A DNA stretch of 64,000 bases. Source: Deltaproteobacteria bacterium (GTDB lineage: Bacteria > Desulfobacterota > Deferrisomatia > Deferrisomatales > JACRMM01). Shown here piece after piece: positions 51,131 through 59,917 of this stretch. The translations under genes were made by a program, and so were the position numbers. Below the pieces are notes generated by a model. That model was not told the DNA's origin. It made no database searches and saw only the letters and a list, made by a program, of their open reading frames with translations. The stretch is taken from assembly GCA_016214985.1 (NCBI GenBank), contig JACRMM010000028.1:1-64000 (forward strand), read 5' to 3'. Every line of letters begins with the position of its first letter. Position 1 is the first letter of the stretch.

Positions 51131-52414
51131 TCACGCTGGGGATTCTTCGGCCTCCCCCGGTACCCCGGCGTCCTGCGCCGGCCGGAGGGCAGCCACAAAT
51201 TCACCGAGCCGCCGGAGTCTCCCGTCGAAGGGGAGCCTCTGGAGCTCGTCGACCAGGGTCACCTCTCCCATCTCGGCGAGGAGCGCGTCGATGCGGAGTG
51301 CGGCATACAGACGGCCGCGGCGGTGCCGGCGCTTCTCGGGCGCGCGGTCCCCGCCCTGGAGCTCGGCGTCCACGCATTGCCGGTAGGCCCCGTGATGCTC
51401 CGAGAGTCGAACGATCAGGGGCTCCAGCAGGCCCAGCCACTCCGACGGCCCTGGGGCCGAGGCCCGGCGGGCGCCGCTCTCCGCCACGTAGGTCTGCACC
51501 CCGTCGCAGATCCGCTCGCAGAGCCGCGGCCTCACCCCTGTGGTCTGGTTGAGATCGCCGGGCGACGCCCGCTCGAGCATCTCGAGCGACGTGAGGCCCG
51601 CCGAGAAGATCTTGTCCAGGGAGACCCGGCCCACGTCGGGCACCTGTCGGAGGAGGCAGTGGAGGAGGACCGCGTCGCGTTGGTCGCCTCCGTCGTCCTG
51701 GGCGAAGGCCAGGGGCAGGACGGCCGAGAGCTCCGCGCCGGCCCGGAGGATCTCGTCGCGGACCTCCCCGTCCACCGCCGTGGCCTCTCCGTCCGAAGCC
51801 CACCGCAGAAGAGATTCGAAGCCTCCGAGGGCGGGAGAGAGGCTCTCGAGGCCCATGGAGCCCGCTGACCGGGTGAGCATCCCGACCGCAGGCAGGCAGA
51901 TCCCGAGCCATTCGGAGGACGCGGGCCCCGCGCGAAGCCGGGCCAGGAACTGCCGCACGGGCCGGACGTACCCCGCGGCGATCCCGTCGAACATCTCTCG
52001 CATCTCGGCGGACTCGGGTTCAGCGAGTTCCTCCGAGAAGGCCTCCGGGGCCGAGGAGGGCACTTCGGCTCTGCCTCCTCGATCCAGGAGATCGGCGAAG
52101 AGCTCGTCCACGCTGCCGCCCAGCAGATCCCCCGGAAAGCTCTCGTCCGGCGCCTCGCCGGGCTCGCACAGCCGGTCCAGGACGTCCTCCACCCCGTCGG
52201 CCGGAGCGGTCGCCTGGTGCTCCTCGAACACCTCGGGGGGCGTCGTCGCCAGACCGACGGAGCTGGGGCTCTTGTGGCCTGGGGGGGGCCATCTCTCCTC
52301 CGAGGGACCGGCTCGCCCGCGGGGCGCGGGCGCGGCACCCGCGTCGCGGGCGACGACCCGCGCGGGTGGGTCTAGGAACAGCCACCGGCCGAACATCCGT
52401 GCGAAGATCCCCAT
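51131..52414 (-). CDS. Unknown protein with HPt-like and helix-hairpin-helix-like regions
   Basis: 427 residues. It begins MGIFARMFGRWLFLDPPARV (possible amphipathic membrane-targeting helix), then has a long acidic and proline-rich disordered region (residues 25-135). A helical region (EMREMFDGIAAGYVRPVRQF, residues 140-240) resembles an HPt-style bundle without an obvious phospho-His. A segment VPDVGRVSLDKIFSAGLTSLE followed by a RASPGDLNQTTGVRPRLCER stretch (about residues 260-315) closely mimics the helix-hairpin-helix pair used to bind DNA or proteins. The C-terminus has another helical bundle. No enzyme motif is seen. Its stop lies just before the pentapeptide gene, so the three genes to 49569 form one operon. 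Confidence 0.65.
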   Translation of the reverse strand: MGIFARMFGRWLFLDPPARVVARDAGAAPAPRGRAGPSEERWPPPGHKSPSSVGLATTPPEVFEEHQATAPADGVEDVLDRLCEPGEAPDESFPGDLLGGSVDELFADLLDRGGRAEVPSSAPEAFSEELAEPESAEMREMFDGIAAGYVRPVRQFLARLRAGPASSEWLGICLPAVGMLTRSAGSMGLESLSPALGGFESLLRWASDGEATAVDGEVRDEILRAGAELSAVLPLAFAQDDGGDQRDAVLLHCLLRQVPDVGRVSLDKIFSAGLTSLEMLERASPGDLNQTTGVRPRLCERICDGVQTYVAESGARRASAPGPSEWLGLLEPLIVRLSEHHGAYRQCVDAELQGGDRAPEKRRHRRGRLYAALRIDALLAEMGEVTLVDELQRLPFDGRLRRLGEFVAALRPAQDAGVPGEAEESPA

Positions 52415-52647
52415 GGTTCTCGATCTGCCTCCCTGGTCTCGCGAGCGCCGGCCGTTGACTGCACTCTCCGAGAGTCGCCACTCCTATCGGACGCACCTCA
52501 AGAAGACTTGAGCGAGCGGAGAGGGCAGCCACGGTGGCGTCCCTTCGGTGCCTCGAACCCATCGCGAGGCGATTCCGCCTTTGAAACGCCGGCCGGGGCG
52601 TGTACGTTCGGCGGGCACACCAATCGCGAACAGGAACGGAGGCGACG

Positions 52648-53559
52648 GTGGACCCCGTGGTGGAGGCCAACGATCTCGTCAAGCACTTCGGCGACCTGAC
52701 CGCCGTGGACGGGATCTCTTTCGGCGTCGAGAAGGGGGAGTGCTTCGGCATCCTCGGGCCCAACGGCGCGGGGAAGACGACCACCGTCCGCCTCATTCAC
52801 GGCTTCTCACCGCTCACGGCCGGAAGCCTGCGGGTCTTCGGCCTGGACATCGAAGCCGATGGGCGTGCGATCAAGGCGCGAGTCGGGGTCTGCCACCAGG
52901 ACAACAACCTGGACCCCGACCTCACGGTGCTCGAAAACCTCGAGGTCTTCGCCCGCTACTTCGACGTTCCCCGAGACGAGGCGCGCCGGCGCGCCTCGCG
53001 CCTGCTGGAGTTCATCGCCCTGGACCATCGCCGGGACTCCCGCGTCACCCAGCTCTCCGGAGGCATGATGCGCCGACTCGTGCTGGCCCGGGCGCTCATC
53101 AATGAGCCGGACCTCCTGATCCTCGACGAGCCCACCACCGGCCTGGACCCCCAGTCCCGGCACCAGGTGTGGGAACGGCTGGAGACGCTCAAGGCCCGGG
53201 GCCTCACGATCCTCCTTACGACCCATTACATGGACGAGGCCGCACGCCTGTGCGACCGCCTCATCATCGTGGACCACGGCCGCATCCTCGTGAACGGCCG
53301 GCCGGCCGAGCTGATCCGCGACCACGTGGGCCGCGACGTGATCGAGGTGGACGACCCGCTCCCGGAGCTCGTGGAACTGGCACGCTCCGAGGGCTGGGAG
53401 CACGAGGCGCTCTCGCACCGGCTCATCATCTACTCTGCAGAAGGGGAGCGGGTGTTCCAGCGGATCGGCGAAGCGAGCTGCCGCGGCATCTGTTCGCTTC
53501 GGATGGCGACCCTGGAAGACGTCTTCCTCAAGCTCACGGGGAGGGATTTGAGGGAGTAG
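52648..53559 (+). CDS. ABC-2 type exporter, ATP-binding protein
   Basis: 303 residues from a GTG preceded by GGAGGCGAC. Walker A (ILGPNGAGKTTTVRLIHGF), Q-loop (GVCHQDNNLDPDLTVLENLE), ABC signature (TQLSGGMMRRLVLARALI), Walker B (DLLILDEPTTGLD) and the switch His (LLTTHYMDEA) are all intact. The C-terminal extension (HALSHRLIIYSAEG-like, ending ATLEDVFLKLTGRDLRE) is typical of NodI/drug-exporter ATPases. Its permease lies at 54288, separated by an inserted Uma2 gene. It would drive export of a lipid, polysaccharide or drug; substrate unknown. Confidence 0.94.
   Translation: MDPVVEANDLVKHFGDLTAVDGISFGVEKGECFGILGPNGAGKTTTVRLIHGFSPLTAGSLRVFGLDIEADGRAIKARVGVCHQDNNLDPDLTVLENLEVFARYFDVPRDEARRRASRLLEFIALDHRRDSRVTQLSGGMMRRLVLARALINEPDLLILDEPTTGLDPQSRHQVWERLETLKARGLTILLTTHYMDEAARLCDRLIIVDHGRILVNGRPAELIRDHVGRDVIEVDDPLPELVELARSEGWEHEALSHRLIIYSAEGERVFQRIGEASCRGICSLRMATLEDVFLKLTGRDLRE
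53523..53547 (+). repeat. ATPase 3'-end segment, partner of a degenerate copy at 54251
   Basis: These 25 bases (encoding FLKLTGRD) match 54251-54275 (encoding VLKLTEKD) at 20 positions in the same orientation. The two copies bracket the Uma2 gene, so the ATPase tail appears to have been duplicated when that gene was inserted. Confidence 0.6.
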
Positions 53560-53648
53560 GCCTTGGGCAACCCGCAAGGCCGCGGTATGATTCGCCGGCG
53601 CGACCGGAAAAGGCGGTTCCCGCTCTTCCATGCGAGGGAGATCCCGAC

Positions 53649-54245
53649 ATGCTCGTGGAGCCCACGGCCAGGATGACCCCCAAGGAGTACCTCGAGGCGG
53701 AGCGAAAGGCCGACCTCAAGAGCGAGTACTTGGCCGGCGAGGTGTTCGCCATGGCCGGCGCCGGGGAGAGCCACAACCTCATCGTGGCCAATCTCATCGT
53801 CGGGCTCGGTACGCAGCTTCGGAAGCGTCCCTGCCGGGTCTACCCGAGCGACATGAGGGTGCTCGTGCGCGAGACCGGCCTCTACACCTACCCCGACGTC
53901 GCGGTCGTCTGCGGCGAGCCCCGTTTTCTCGACGACAGGCGCGACACCCTGCTCAACCCCACCCTCCTCGTCGAGGTCCTGTCCGAGTCCACCGAGGCGT
54001 ACGACCGAGGGAAGAAGTTCGAACACTACCGAGAGATCGAATCCCTCCAAGAGTACCTCCTGGTGTCCCCGACCGAACCGAGTCTGGAACGCTTCCTGAG
54101 GCAGGAGGCGGGAACGTGGCTCTTCTCCGAAGCGAGGGGGCTCGGAGCCGCCGCCGAGCTCGCCTCGATCGGGTGCACCCTGATGCTGGCCGAGGTGTAC
54201 GAGAAGGTAGAGGGGATCGGGGCCCCGCGGGTGGAGGCGCCGTAG
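53649..54245 (+). CDS. Uma2-family (PD-(D/E)XK) endonuclease inserted in the ABC operon
   Basis: 198 residues. MTPKEYLEAERKADLKSEYL and GEVFAMAGAGESHNLIVANL are the usual Uma2 (DUF820) start. LYTYPDVAVVCGEP gives the metal-binding Asp, PTLLVEVLSEST the Glu, and YDRGKKFEHYREI the lysines of the nuclease core. Uma2 genes are very mobile and occur in many genomes in large numbers, with uncertain function. It sits between the ATPase and permease of an exporter, an unrelated pair, and is flanked by a duplicated segment (53523-53547 and 54251-54275). Confidence 0.9.
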   Translation: MLVEPTARMTPKEYLEAERKADLKSEYLAGEVFAMAGAGESHNLIVANLIVGLGTQLRKRPCRVYPSDMRVLVRETGLYTYPDVAVVCGEPRFLDDRRDTLLNPTLLVEVLSESTEAYDRGKKFEHYREIESLQEYLLVSPTEPSLERFLRQEAGTWLFSEARGLGAAAELASIGCTLMLAEVYEKVEGIGAPRVEAP

Positions 54246-54250
54246 GCCGT

Positions 54251-54275
54251 GGTCCTGAAGCTCACGGAGAAGGAT
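54251..54275 (+). repeat. Degenerate copy of the ATPase 3' end
   Basis: See the partner entry at 53523. Together with the bases up to 54287 this forms an in-frame but unconserved leader (VLKLTEKDPSGG) to the permease; the real permease start is the ATG at 54288, preceded by GGGGGA. Confidence 0.6.
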
Positions 54276-54287
54276 CCGTCCGGGGGA

Positions 54288-55076
54288 ATGAGGAGACCCG
54301 CCCCACGCCTCTCGCGGCGCTTCGTCCGCGTGTGGCAGCGCGACCTCACCGTGTACCGGAAGATCTGGAAGATCAGCCTCCTTCCGCCGCTTCTGGAGCC
54401 GCTGCTCTACCTCGCGGCGTTCGGCGTGGGCCTGAGCGGCCTCGTCGGGGCCATGCCCTACCGGGGGACGACCGTTCCCTACCTCCAGTTCATCGCGCCC
54501 GGCCTCCTGGCCATCAACATCATGCAGAACGCCTTCTTCGAGAACACTTACGGCTCCTTCGTCCGCATGGTCTATCAGAAGACCTTCAGCGCGATCCTGT
54601 CGACGCCGCTCTCGGCCGAGGACGTGATCGCCGGGGAGATCGCCTGGGGTGCCACGAAGTCAGTGATCGCGACCGCGATCATGATGGCCGTGATCCTCCC
54701 GTTCGGGTTCGTGAGCTATCCCGAAGGCCTCCTGATCCTGCCGCTGGCCCTGCTGGGAGGGCTCGCCTTCGGCGCCGTCGCCATGACGTTCACGGCCACC
54801 ATCCCGAGCATCGACGTCTTCAACCTCCCCACCTTCCTCTTTGTGACCCCGATGTTCTTCTTCAGCGGCACGTTCTTCTCCACCGAGCGCCTCCCCCACT
54901 GGGCGCAGCTCGTCGCCCTGGCCCTCCCCCTCACCCACGTCGCCGAGGCCGCGCGCGCCCTCGCCCTCGGTCGTCTGGAAGGAAGGGTGCTCTGGAACGT
55001 CGCCTACCTGGTGGCGTTCGTGGGGATCTTCTTCCCGCTGTCGCTGCGCCTCATGCGACGGAGGCTCATCGAGTAG
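54288..55076 (+). CDS. ABC-2 type exporter, permease
   Basis: 262 residues from an ATG, six membrane helices. RFVRVWQRDLTVYRKIWKIS and LEPLLYLAAFGVGLSGLVG, then YLQFIAPGLLAINIMQNAFF, FGVSYPEGLLIL-type turns, LPTFLFVTPMFFFSGTFFST and LPLTHVAEAARALALGRLEG match the NodJ/ABC-2 permease family. It pairs with the ATPase at 52648. The Uma2 insertion may alter coexpression, though the two keep the same orientation. Confidence 0.93.
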   Translation: MRRPAPRLSRRFVRVWQRDLTVYRKIWKISLLPPLLEPLLYLAAFGVGLSGLVGAMPYRGTTVPYLQFIAPGLLAINIMQNAFFENTYGSFVRMVYQKTFSAILSTPLSAEDVIAGEIAWGATKSVIATAIMMAVILPFGFVSYPEGLLILPLALLGGLAFGAVAMTFTATIPSIDVFNLPTFLFVTPMFFFSGTFFSTERLPHWAQLVALALPLTHVAEAARALALGRLEGRVLWNVAYLVAFVGIFFPLSLRLMRRRLIE

Positions 55077-55171
55077 GTCGCCCCGATGGCGGGAAGCTCC
55101 CCCCGAAGTCTCGCGCCGAGGGAGGAAAGACAGGCCTCGTGCCCCCCTCCGAAGGCGCCCGGGGCTGGAGC

Positions 55172-56239
55172 TCACACGAGCGCGATGGCCTTTTCGGGGC
55201 ACAGCTCCTGGCAGCAGAAGCAGGCGATGCAGGCGTTGGGATCCGCCACCGGAAGGCCGCCCTCCAGGGCGAGCGCAGAGACGGGGCACTGCTCCACGCA
55301 CGTGCCGCAGCCGGTGCAGGCGTCTGGCGTGGCCCTGGGCCGAAGATGGAGGCGCTGCTGGAGGAGCGCCTGGAGCCCTTCGTTCTGCATCACGGCCTCG
55401 CCGCCCAGGGGCGGCAACCGGAAGTCCGGCACGGTCCTGAACTCGCCAAGGATCTCGATCGCCGTCCGATCGTACTCGCCGAGTCCGGCCTCCTTCGCGT
55501 GGCGGAGGAAGCCGAGCCGCGCGGGATCCAGTCCCATCATCCCGGCGATGACCGCGTCAAGGGCCACTGCGTTGTCCGATGCCAGCAGCACTCCTACCTC
55601 CCGCAGATCCGGTGAGGCCGGCCCGTTCCCCTCCATGCCCACGACCGCGTCCACGATGAAGAGGTCGGGCACGCGCAGCCGGAAGACATCGACCACGAGT
55701 CGGTGGAAGCGCTCGGGCGTTCCCGCCGCCTTGTGCAGCCTGGCCTTCTGGGCGCCGGGGAGCAGACCGTAGCTGTTCTTGATCGCCCCGCTCACGACGG
55801 TGAGGCCGTGCGTCTTGAACTTGGGCAGGCTGATCAGCACGTCGGCCTCGAGGACGGCTCGGGAAACGCTCACCTCCGCCGCGAACTCGGGGTTGAACGG
55901 CACCGGGCTGGCGTCGTTGCCGATGTTCTCGTAGCAGCCGCCGGCCGCCTCCAGGAGCCCGGTCGTGCGAAACGCCTCCTCGTTCGCTCCGTAGCTGAAG
56001 AGCCCCGGGTTGTCTCCCACCACCACGGAAGCCGGCGAAAGGGTCTTCACCTTCTCCACGACCGCGCGAAGGACGGCCGGGTGGGTGACGATTCCCTCTG
56101 CCGCCTCCGAAGCGCGCAGCACGTTCGGCTTGATGAGAACCCTCCGATCCCGCAGTTCGAGCGGGAAGACCGCGAAGGCGCGGTTCACGGCCTCGCGGAC
56201 GTTCTCATAGGTCGCGGGGTGGATCAGCACCTTCTTCAT
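55172..56239 (-). CDS. DUF362 protein with two C-terminal [4Fe-4S] ferredoxin clusters
   Basis: 355 residues from an ATG at 56239. The DUF362 domain (RRVLIKPNVLRASEAAEGIV, SVVVGDNPGLFSYGANEEAF, LISLPKFKTHGLTVVSGAIK, LFIVDAVVGMEGNGPASPDL) spans residues 1-290. It is followed by CTGCGTCVEQCPVSAL and CIACFCCQELCPEKAI, two classic ferredoxin motifs that each hold a [4Fe-4S] cluster. Such proteins are common in anaerobes and are thought to transfer electrons in an unknown redox step. Convergent with the ABC permease. The start is preceded by GAGAGAAGA. Confidence 0.93.
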   Translation of the reverse strand: MKKVLIHPATYENVREAVNRAFAVFPLELRDRRVLIKPNVLRASEAAEGIVTHPAVLRAVVEKVKTLSPASVVVGDNPGLFSYGANEEAFRTTGLLEAAGGCYENIGNDASPVPFNPEFAAEVSVSRAVLEADVLISLPKFKTHGLTVVSGAIKNSYGLLPGAQKARLHKAAGTPERFHRLVVDVFRLRVPDLFIVDAVVGMEGNGPASPDLREVGVLLASDNAVALDAVIAGMMGLDPARLGFLRHAKEAGLGEYDRTAIEILGEFRTVPDFRLPPLGGEAVMQNEGLQALLQQRLHLRPRATPDACTGCGTCVEQCPVSALALEGGLPVADPNACIACFCCQELCPEKAIALV

Positions 56240-56504
56240 TCTTCTCTCCGGCTTCGGATCCCTCGCGTCGAACGCCGCGGGAGACGGCGCCGGCCTGCAT
56301 GCCCTGGGCAGCACGCGAGCGATTCTCGTCCAGGGAGCGCGGCCCGGTCAATCGCGCAGGCTCGGAAAGGCAGCAACGAAACGTCGCCCCAAAGCCCCGC
56401 CGCCCCGAGCGACCCCGTTGCACGAGCCTTCGGAAGCGGTACAATCGCCGGGCTTCGGGGTGCAAGAGACCCCGGCACCAACACCCCGCCCAAGGAGTTG
56501 CCCC

Positions 56505-58016
56505 ATGCGCGTATTCAGGCGTCCTCGCTCGCGCTCCCGCGCGGCCTGCGCGGTCCTGCTCTTCGGTTCGGTGCTCGCCTCCCTGGGCGCCGGCTGCTAC
56601 AAGCAGGAGTCCGACCGCGCCCCGGGCCCGACGTCGTCCGCGACCGAGGGAAAAGCCGGCCCCGAGATCCCGGTGGCGCCGCCGTCCAAGGGCGCGATCG
56701 ACCTCTCGACCGCCATCGTCCAGGTGGCCAAGCAGAACATCCCCGCCGTGGCACACATTGAGGTCGTCGAGCGTCAGGAGGTGGAGAACCCCTTCTTCTC
56801 TTTCGAGGCCGACCCGTTCTTCCGCCGATTCTTCGGCGTTCCGCAGGGGCCGCGCAAGTTCGAGCGCGAGCAGCGCGGCCTCGGCACGGGCATGATCATC
56901 GACGCCGAAGGCCACATCCTCACCAACAACCACGTGGTCGCCGGCGCGACGAAGATCCAGATCCTGCTCGCGAGCGGCGAGGAGTACCCGGGTAAGGTCG
57001 TGGGAACCGACCCCAAGACCGACCTCGCGGTCGTGAAGATCGCGGCCACGGGATCGCTGCCCCACGTGACCTTCGGCGACTCGGACACGATCGAGGTGGG
57101 CGAGTGGGTGGTCGCCATCGGGCACCCCCGGGGGCTGGATCAGACCGTGACGCAGGGCATCATCAGCGCCAAGCACCGCCGCGGGATCACCGACCCGTCG
57201 AGCTACGAGGACTTCCTGCAGACCGACGCGGCCATCAACCCGGGCAACAGTGGTGGCCCCCTGCTCAACCTGCACGGCCATGTCATCGGCGTGAACGCGG
57301 CGATCGCCAGCCAGTCCGGGGGCTCCGAGGGGATCGGGTTCGCGATCCCGAGCAACATGGCCATCCACGTGGTGCGGCAGCTGATCGGCAAGGGCAAGGT
57401 CGAGCGGGGCTGGATGGGCGTGAGCGTGCAGGACCTCACCCCGGACCTGGCGCGCTCTCTGGACCTGAAGGGCACCGCCGGCGCGCTCATCGCCGACGTC
57501 GTGAAGGGAAGCCCGGCCGAGAAGGCCGGCGTTCGCCGCGGGGACGTCATCGTCTCCTTCGCGGGCAAGGACGTCGCGGACGCCGGCGCCCTGCGAAACG
57601 CGGCAGCAAGCACGCCGGCGGGCCGAGAGGTGAAGGTCGTCGTGGTGCGCAAGGGGAGCAGGCAGGAGTTGCTGGTGACCGTCGGCGACTTCCGAGCCGC
57701 GACCCAGCTGCTGGCGGCTTCGGTCAAGGACCGGCTCGGCGCCAGCGTGCGGGCCGTCACGACCAAGGACGCGCAGCGCTACGGGCTCGAATCACCGCGC
57801 GGCGTGGTCATCACCGGGATCGACCCCCAGGGCCCGTGCGCCCGGGTGGGACTCGAGGTGGAGGACATGATCCTCGAGGTCGGGGGACGGAGCGTGGACA
57901 GCGTGGAAGGCCTCGTGGACCTCGTCAGCTCGCTCAAGGCCAAGGAGCGAGTACCGGTGCTCGCTCTGGACCACCGCACGGGCAACACCGGGTACGTCCA
58001 GATCGTCACCCGGTAA
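56505..58016 (+). CDS. DegP/HtrA-family periplasmic serine protease, lipoprotein form
   Basis: 503 residues from an ATG after CAAGGAG. A signal sequence ends in lipobox SLGAGC, so the protein is likely membrane-anchored, unlike E. coli DegP. The trypsin-like domain has GLGTGMIIDAEGHILTNNHV (catalytic His), KTDLAVVKI (Asp) and INPGNSGGPLLN (Ser). Two PDZ domains follow, near residues 290-380 (GWMGVSVQDLTPDL, ADVVKGSPAEKAGVRRGDVI) and 410-500 (GVVITGIDPQGPCARVG). An envelope quality-control role is expected. It is divergent from the DUF362 gene. Confidence 0.95.
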   Translation: MRVFRRPRSRSRAACAVLLFGSVLASLGAGCYKQESDRAPGPTSSATEGKAGPEIPVAPPSKGAIDLSTAIVQVAKQNIPAVAHIEVVERQEVENPFFSFEADPFFRRFFGVPQGPRKFEREQRGLGTGMIIDAEGHILTNNHVVAGATKIQILLASGEEYPGKVVGTDPKTDLAVVKIAATGSLPHVTFGDSDTIEVGEWVVAIGHPRGLDQTVTQGIISAKHRRGITDPSSYEDFLQTDAAINPGNSGGPLLNLHGHVIGVNAAIASQSGGSEGIGFAIPSNMAIHVVRQLIGKGKVERGWMGVSVQDLTPDLARSLDLKGTAGALIADVVKGSPAEKAGVRRGDVIVSFAGKDVADAGALRNAAASTPAGREVKVVVVRKGSRQELLVTVGDFRAATQLLAASVKDRLGASVRAVTTKDAQRYGLESPRGVVITGIDPQGPCARVGLEVEDMILEVGGRSVDSVEGLVDLVSSLKAKERVPVLALDHRTGNTGYVQIVTR

Positions 58017-58062
58017 CCGTTCCACAGCGCCGGGCGCCGGGCCGTCCTTAGCCAAAGCCGCC

Positions 58063-58275
58063 TCAGCCCGGCCCTTCTTCTGCGCCCGGGCCCTTGCACC
58101 GGCCCCGGCGACAGCCCTCTTCGCAGCCCCCCCGGCAGGCGGCGCACCGGCTGTCGGGGCACCACTGGCACTCGAAGCACTCCGCGCAGGGGTGTTTCTT
58201 GGCGCCGTGGGGCTCGGGCACGTAGACGAGGCCGGGGAGTCCCCCGGCAGGCTGAAACCGACCGTCGTCGGGCAA
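58063..58275 (-). CDS. Small cysteine-rich protein divergent from the octaheme cytochrome
   Basis: 70 residues from a TTG at 58275 preceded by CAGGAGCAG. The start LPDDGRFQPAGGLPGLVYVP is followed by nine cysteines in about thirty residues: CAECFECQWC, then CAACRGGCEEGC and a last C. The CxxCxxCxxC spacing could bind iron-sulfur clusters or zinc. No signal peptide is visible. It diverges from the octaheme gene, with a TATACT -10-like box between (58317). I recall similar small proteins beside multiheme cytochromes in related anaerobes but cannot confirm this from the sequence. It could help with heme or metal delivery. Confidence 0.65.
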   Translation of the reverse strand: MPDDGRFQPAGGLPGLVYVPEPHGAKKHPCAECFECQWCPDSRCAACRGGCEEGCRRGRCKGPGAEEGPG

Positions 58276-58373
58276 GGTGCTGCTCCTGGTCGTGGCGTTG
58301 GAAGTTCCCCTTCTTGTATACTCCGTCGCCGGACCGGTGTCGAAGAGGCGCCGCTCCTCCGGGAGGCCCCGCC

Positions 58374-59858
58374 ATGAAGACGCCTCTGGTTCTCGCCGCC
58401 GCGCTCGCGGCCGCACTCGCCTCGGCCGAAGCGTCGGGCCTCGATCTGCCCAAGAACGTGAGCGACGAGACTGCGGCCTGCCTCGAGTGCCACCGCCAGT
58501 ACACCCCGGGAATCGTGTACGACTGGGCCCAGAGCCGGCACGCCTGGACCAAGCCCGAGGCCGCCTTCGACAAGCCGGCGATCACGCGGCGCATCTCGGC
58601 CCCCAAGCCCCCCGAGGCGTTCCGGGGGAAGGTGGTCGGCTGTTTCGAGTGCCACGGCCAGAAGACGGGAACCCACGCCGACACCTTCGATCACATGGGC
58701 TTTTCGATCCACGTCGTCGTGACTCCGAAGGACTGTGAGACCTGCCACCCGGTAGAGGTCTCGCAGTACGCTCAGGGGAAGAAGGCGAACGCCTACGACA
58801 ACCTGGCCCAAAACGCCCTCTTCAGCCAGCTCGTGGACACCGTGGCGGGCGGCTGGGAGTGGAAGGACCCTCATCTCGTAGCCGTGCGCTCGACCCCCGA
58901 GAGCCGCTGGGAGACGTGCTACGGGTGCCACGGCACTGTGGTGACGGTGCGCGGGATGACCAAGGTCCAGACCGCGATGGGAGAGATCGAGGTCCCGGAC
59001 CTGGCGAACTGGCCGAACCAGGGCGTGGGCCGCGTGAACCCGGACGGCTCCAAGGGCGCCTGCACCTCGTGCCACGCGCGCCACGGCTTCTCCATCGAGG
59101 ACGCCCGCCACCCCCACACCTGCTCCCAGTGCCACCTGGAGCCCGACTCGCCGGCCTGGAACGTCTACCGCGACTCCAAGCACGGCAACCTCTACGAAGT
59201 CCGGGAGGCGGAGTTCGACTGGGAGAACGTGCCGTGGGTCATTGGCCGAGACTTCACCGTGCCGACCTGCGCGGCCTGCCACATGAGCCTCGTCGTAGAC
59301 GACAAGAACACGGTGCTCGGCCAGCGCAGCCACGACTTTGGGGCGAGGCTTTGGGTCCGGATCTTCGGTCTGCCGTACACCCACCCTCAGCCGCTCTCCG
59401 GGGCGACCCACACCCTGAGAAACACCGACAGCCAGCCCCTACCCACGACGTTCGACGGGGCGCCCGCGGCGCAGGGTCTGCTCTCCCCCGAGGACCAGGC
59501 GAGCCGCAAAGTCGCCATGACGAAGGTCTGCAACGGGTGCCACAACCGTCAGTGGATCGAGGGGCACTTCCGGCGCTTCGACGTCACCGTGAAGGAGACC
59601 GATACCCTCGTGCGCACGGCCACGGCGCTCATGCGGGAGGGCTGGAAGCGAGGCGTCGCAGACCCCAAGAACCCCTTCGACGAGCCCCTCGAGCACCTGT
59701 GGCTCGAGACCTGGCTCTTCTACGCCAACTCGATTCGTTACGCCTCGGCCATGACCGGCGCCCCGGACTACGCGACCTTCAAGAACGGCTGGTGGAACTT
59801 GAACAACACCCTCAAGAAGATGGAGGCCGCCGTAACACGGGAGGCCGAAAAACGGTAG
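58374..59858 (+). CDS. Octaheme c-type cytochrome, hydroxylamine-oxidoreductase-like
   Basis: 494 residues with a signal peptide ([20 protein letters not shown]). Eight CxxCH heme-binding motifs are present in the order CLECH, CFECH, CETCH, CYGCH, CTSCH, CSQCH, CAACH and CNGCH. Eight hemes at this length match the octaheme HAO-like family, whose members oxidise hydroxylamine or reduce nitrite/hydroxylamine. The crosslinking tyrosine of true HAO cannot be located with confidence, so direction of catalysis is open. The start ATG at 58374 follows GGGAGGC. A candidate -10 TATACT lies at 58317-58322. Expressed beside the cysteine-rich protein and a type-2 tryptophan synthase beta chain. Confidence 0.88.
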   Translation: MKTPLVLAAALAAALASAEASGLDLPKNVSDETAACLECHRQYTPGIVYDWAQSRHAWTKPEAAFDKPAITRRISAPKPPEAFRGKVVGCFECHGQKTGTHADTFDHMGFSIHVVVTPKDCETCHPVEVSQYAQGKKANAYDNLAQNALFSQLVDTVAGGWEWKDPHLVAVRSTPESRWETCYGCHGTVVTVRGMTKVQTAMGEIEVPDLANWPNQGVGRVNPDGSKGACTSCHARHGFSIEDARHPHTCSQCHLEPDSPAWNVYRDSKHGNLYEVREAEFDWENVPWVIGRDFTVPTCAACHMSLVVDDKNTVLGQRSHDFGARLWVRIFGLPYTHPQPLSGATHTLRNTDSQPLPTTFDGAPAAQGLLSPEDQASRKVAMTKVCNGCHNRQWIEGHFRRFDVTVKETDTLVRTATALMREGWKRGVADPKNPFDEPLEHLWLETWLFYANSIRYASAMTGAPDYATFKNGWWNLNNTLKKMEAAVTREAEKR

Positions 59859-59917
59859 GACGCTGGGACGCCTGGAACTGGGAACAACCACCAACTCACT
59901 CTTGCGGGAGGCCGACC

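Noticed and set aside
58276-58373. Sigma-54 promoter upstream of the octaheme cytochrome (TGGCGTTGG)
   Set aside because: The required GC pair at -12 with correct spacing is absent; a TATACT sigma-70-type -10 box fits better.
58859-59900. A plus-strand frame preceding TrpB2 within the octaheme gene
   Set aside because: It is an out-of-frame reading of the cytochrome gene; the conserved TrpB2 protein begins only at the GTG at 59918.
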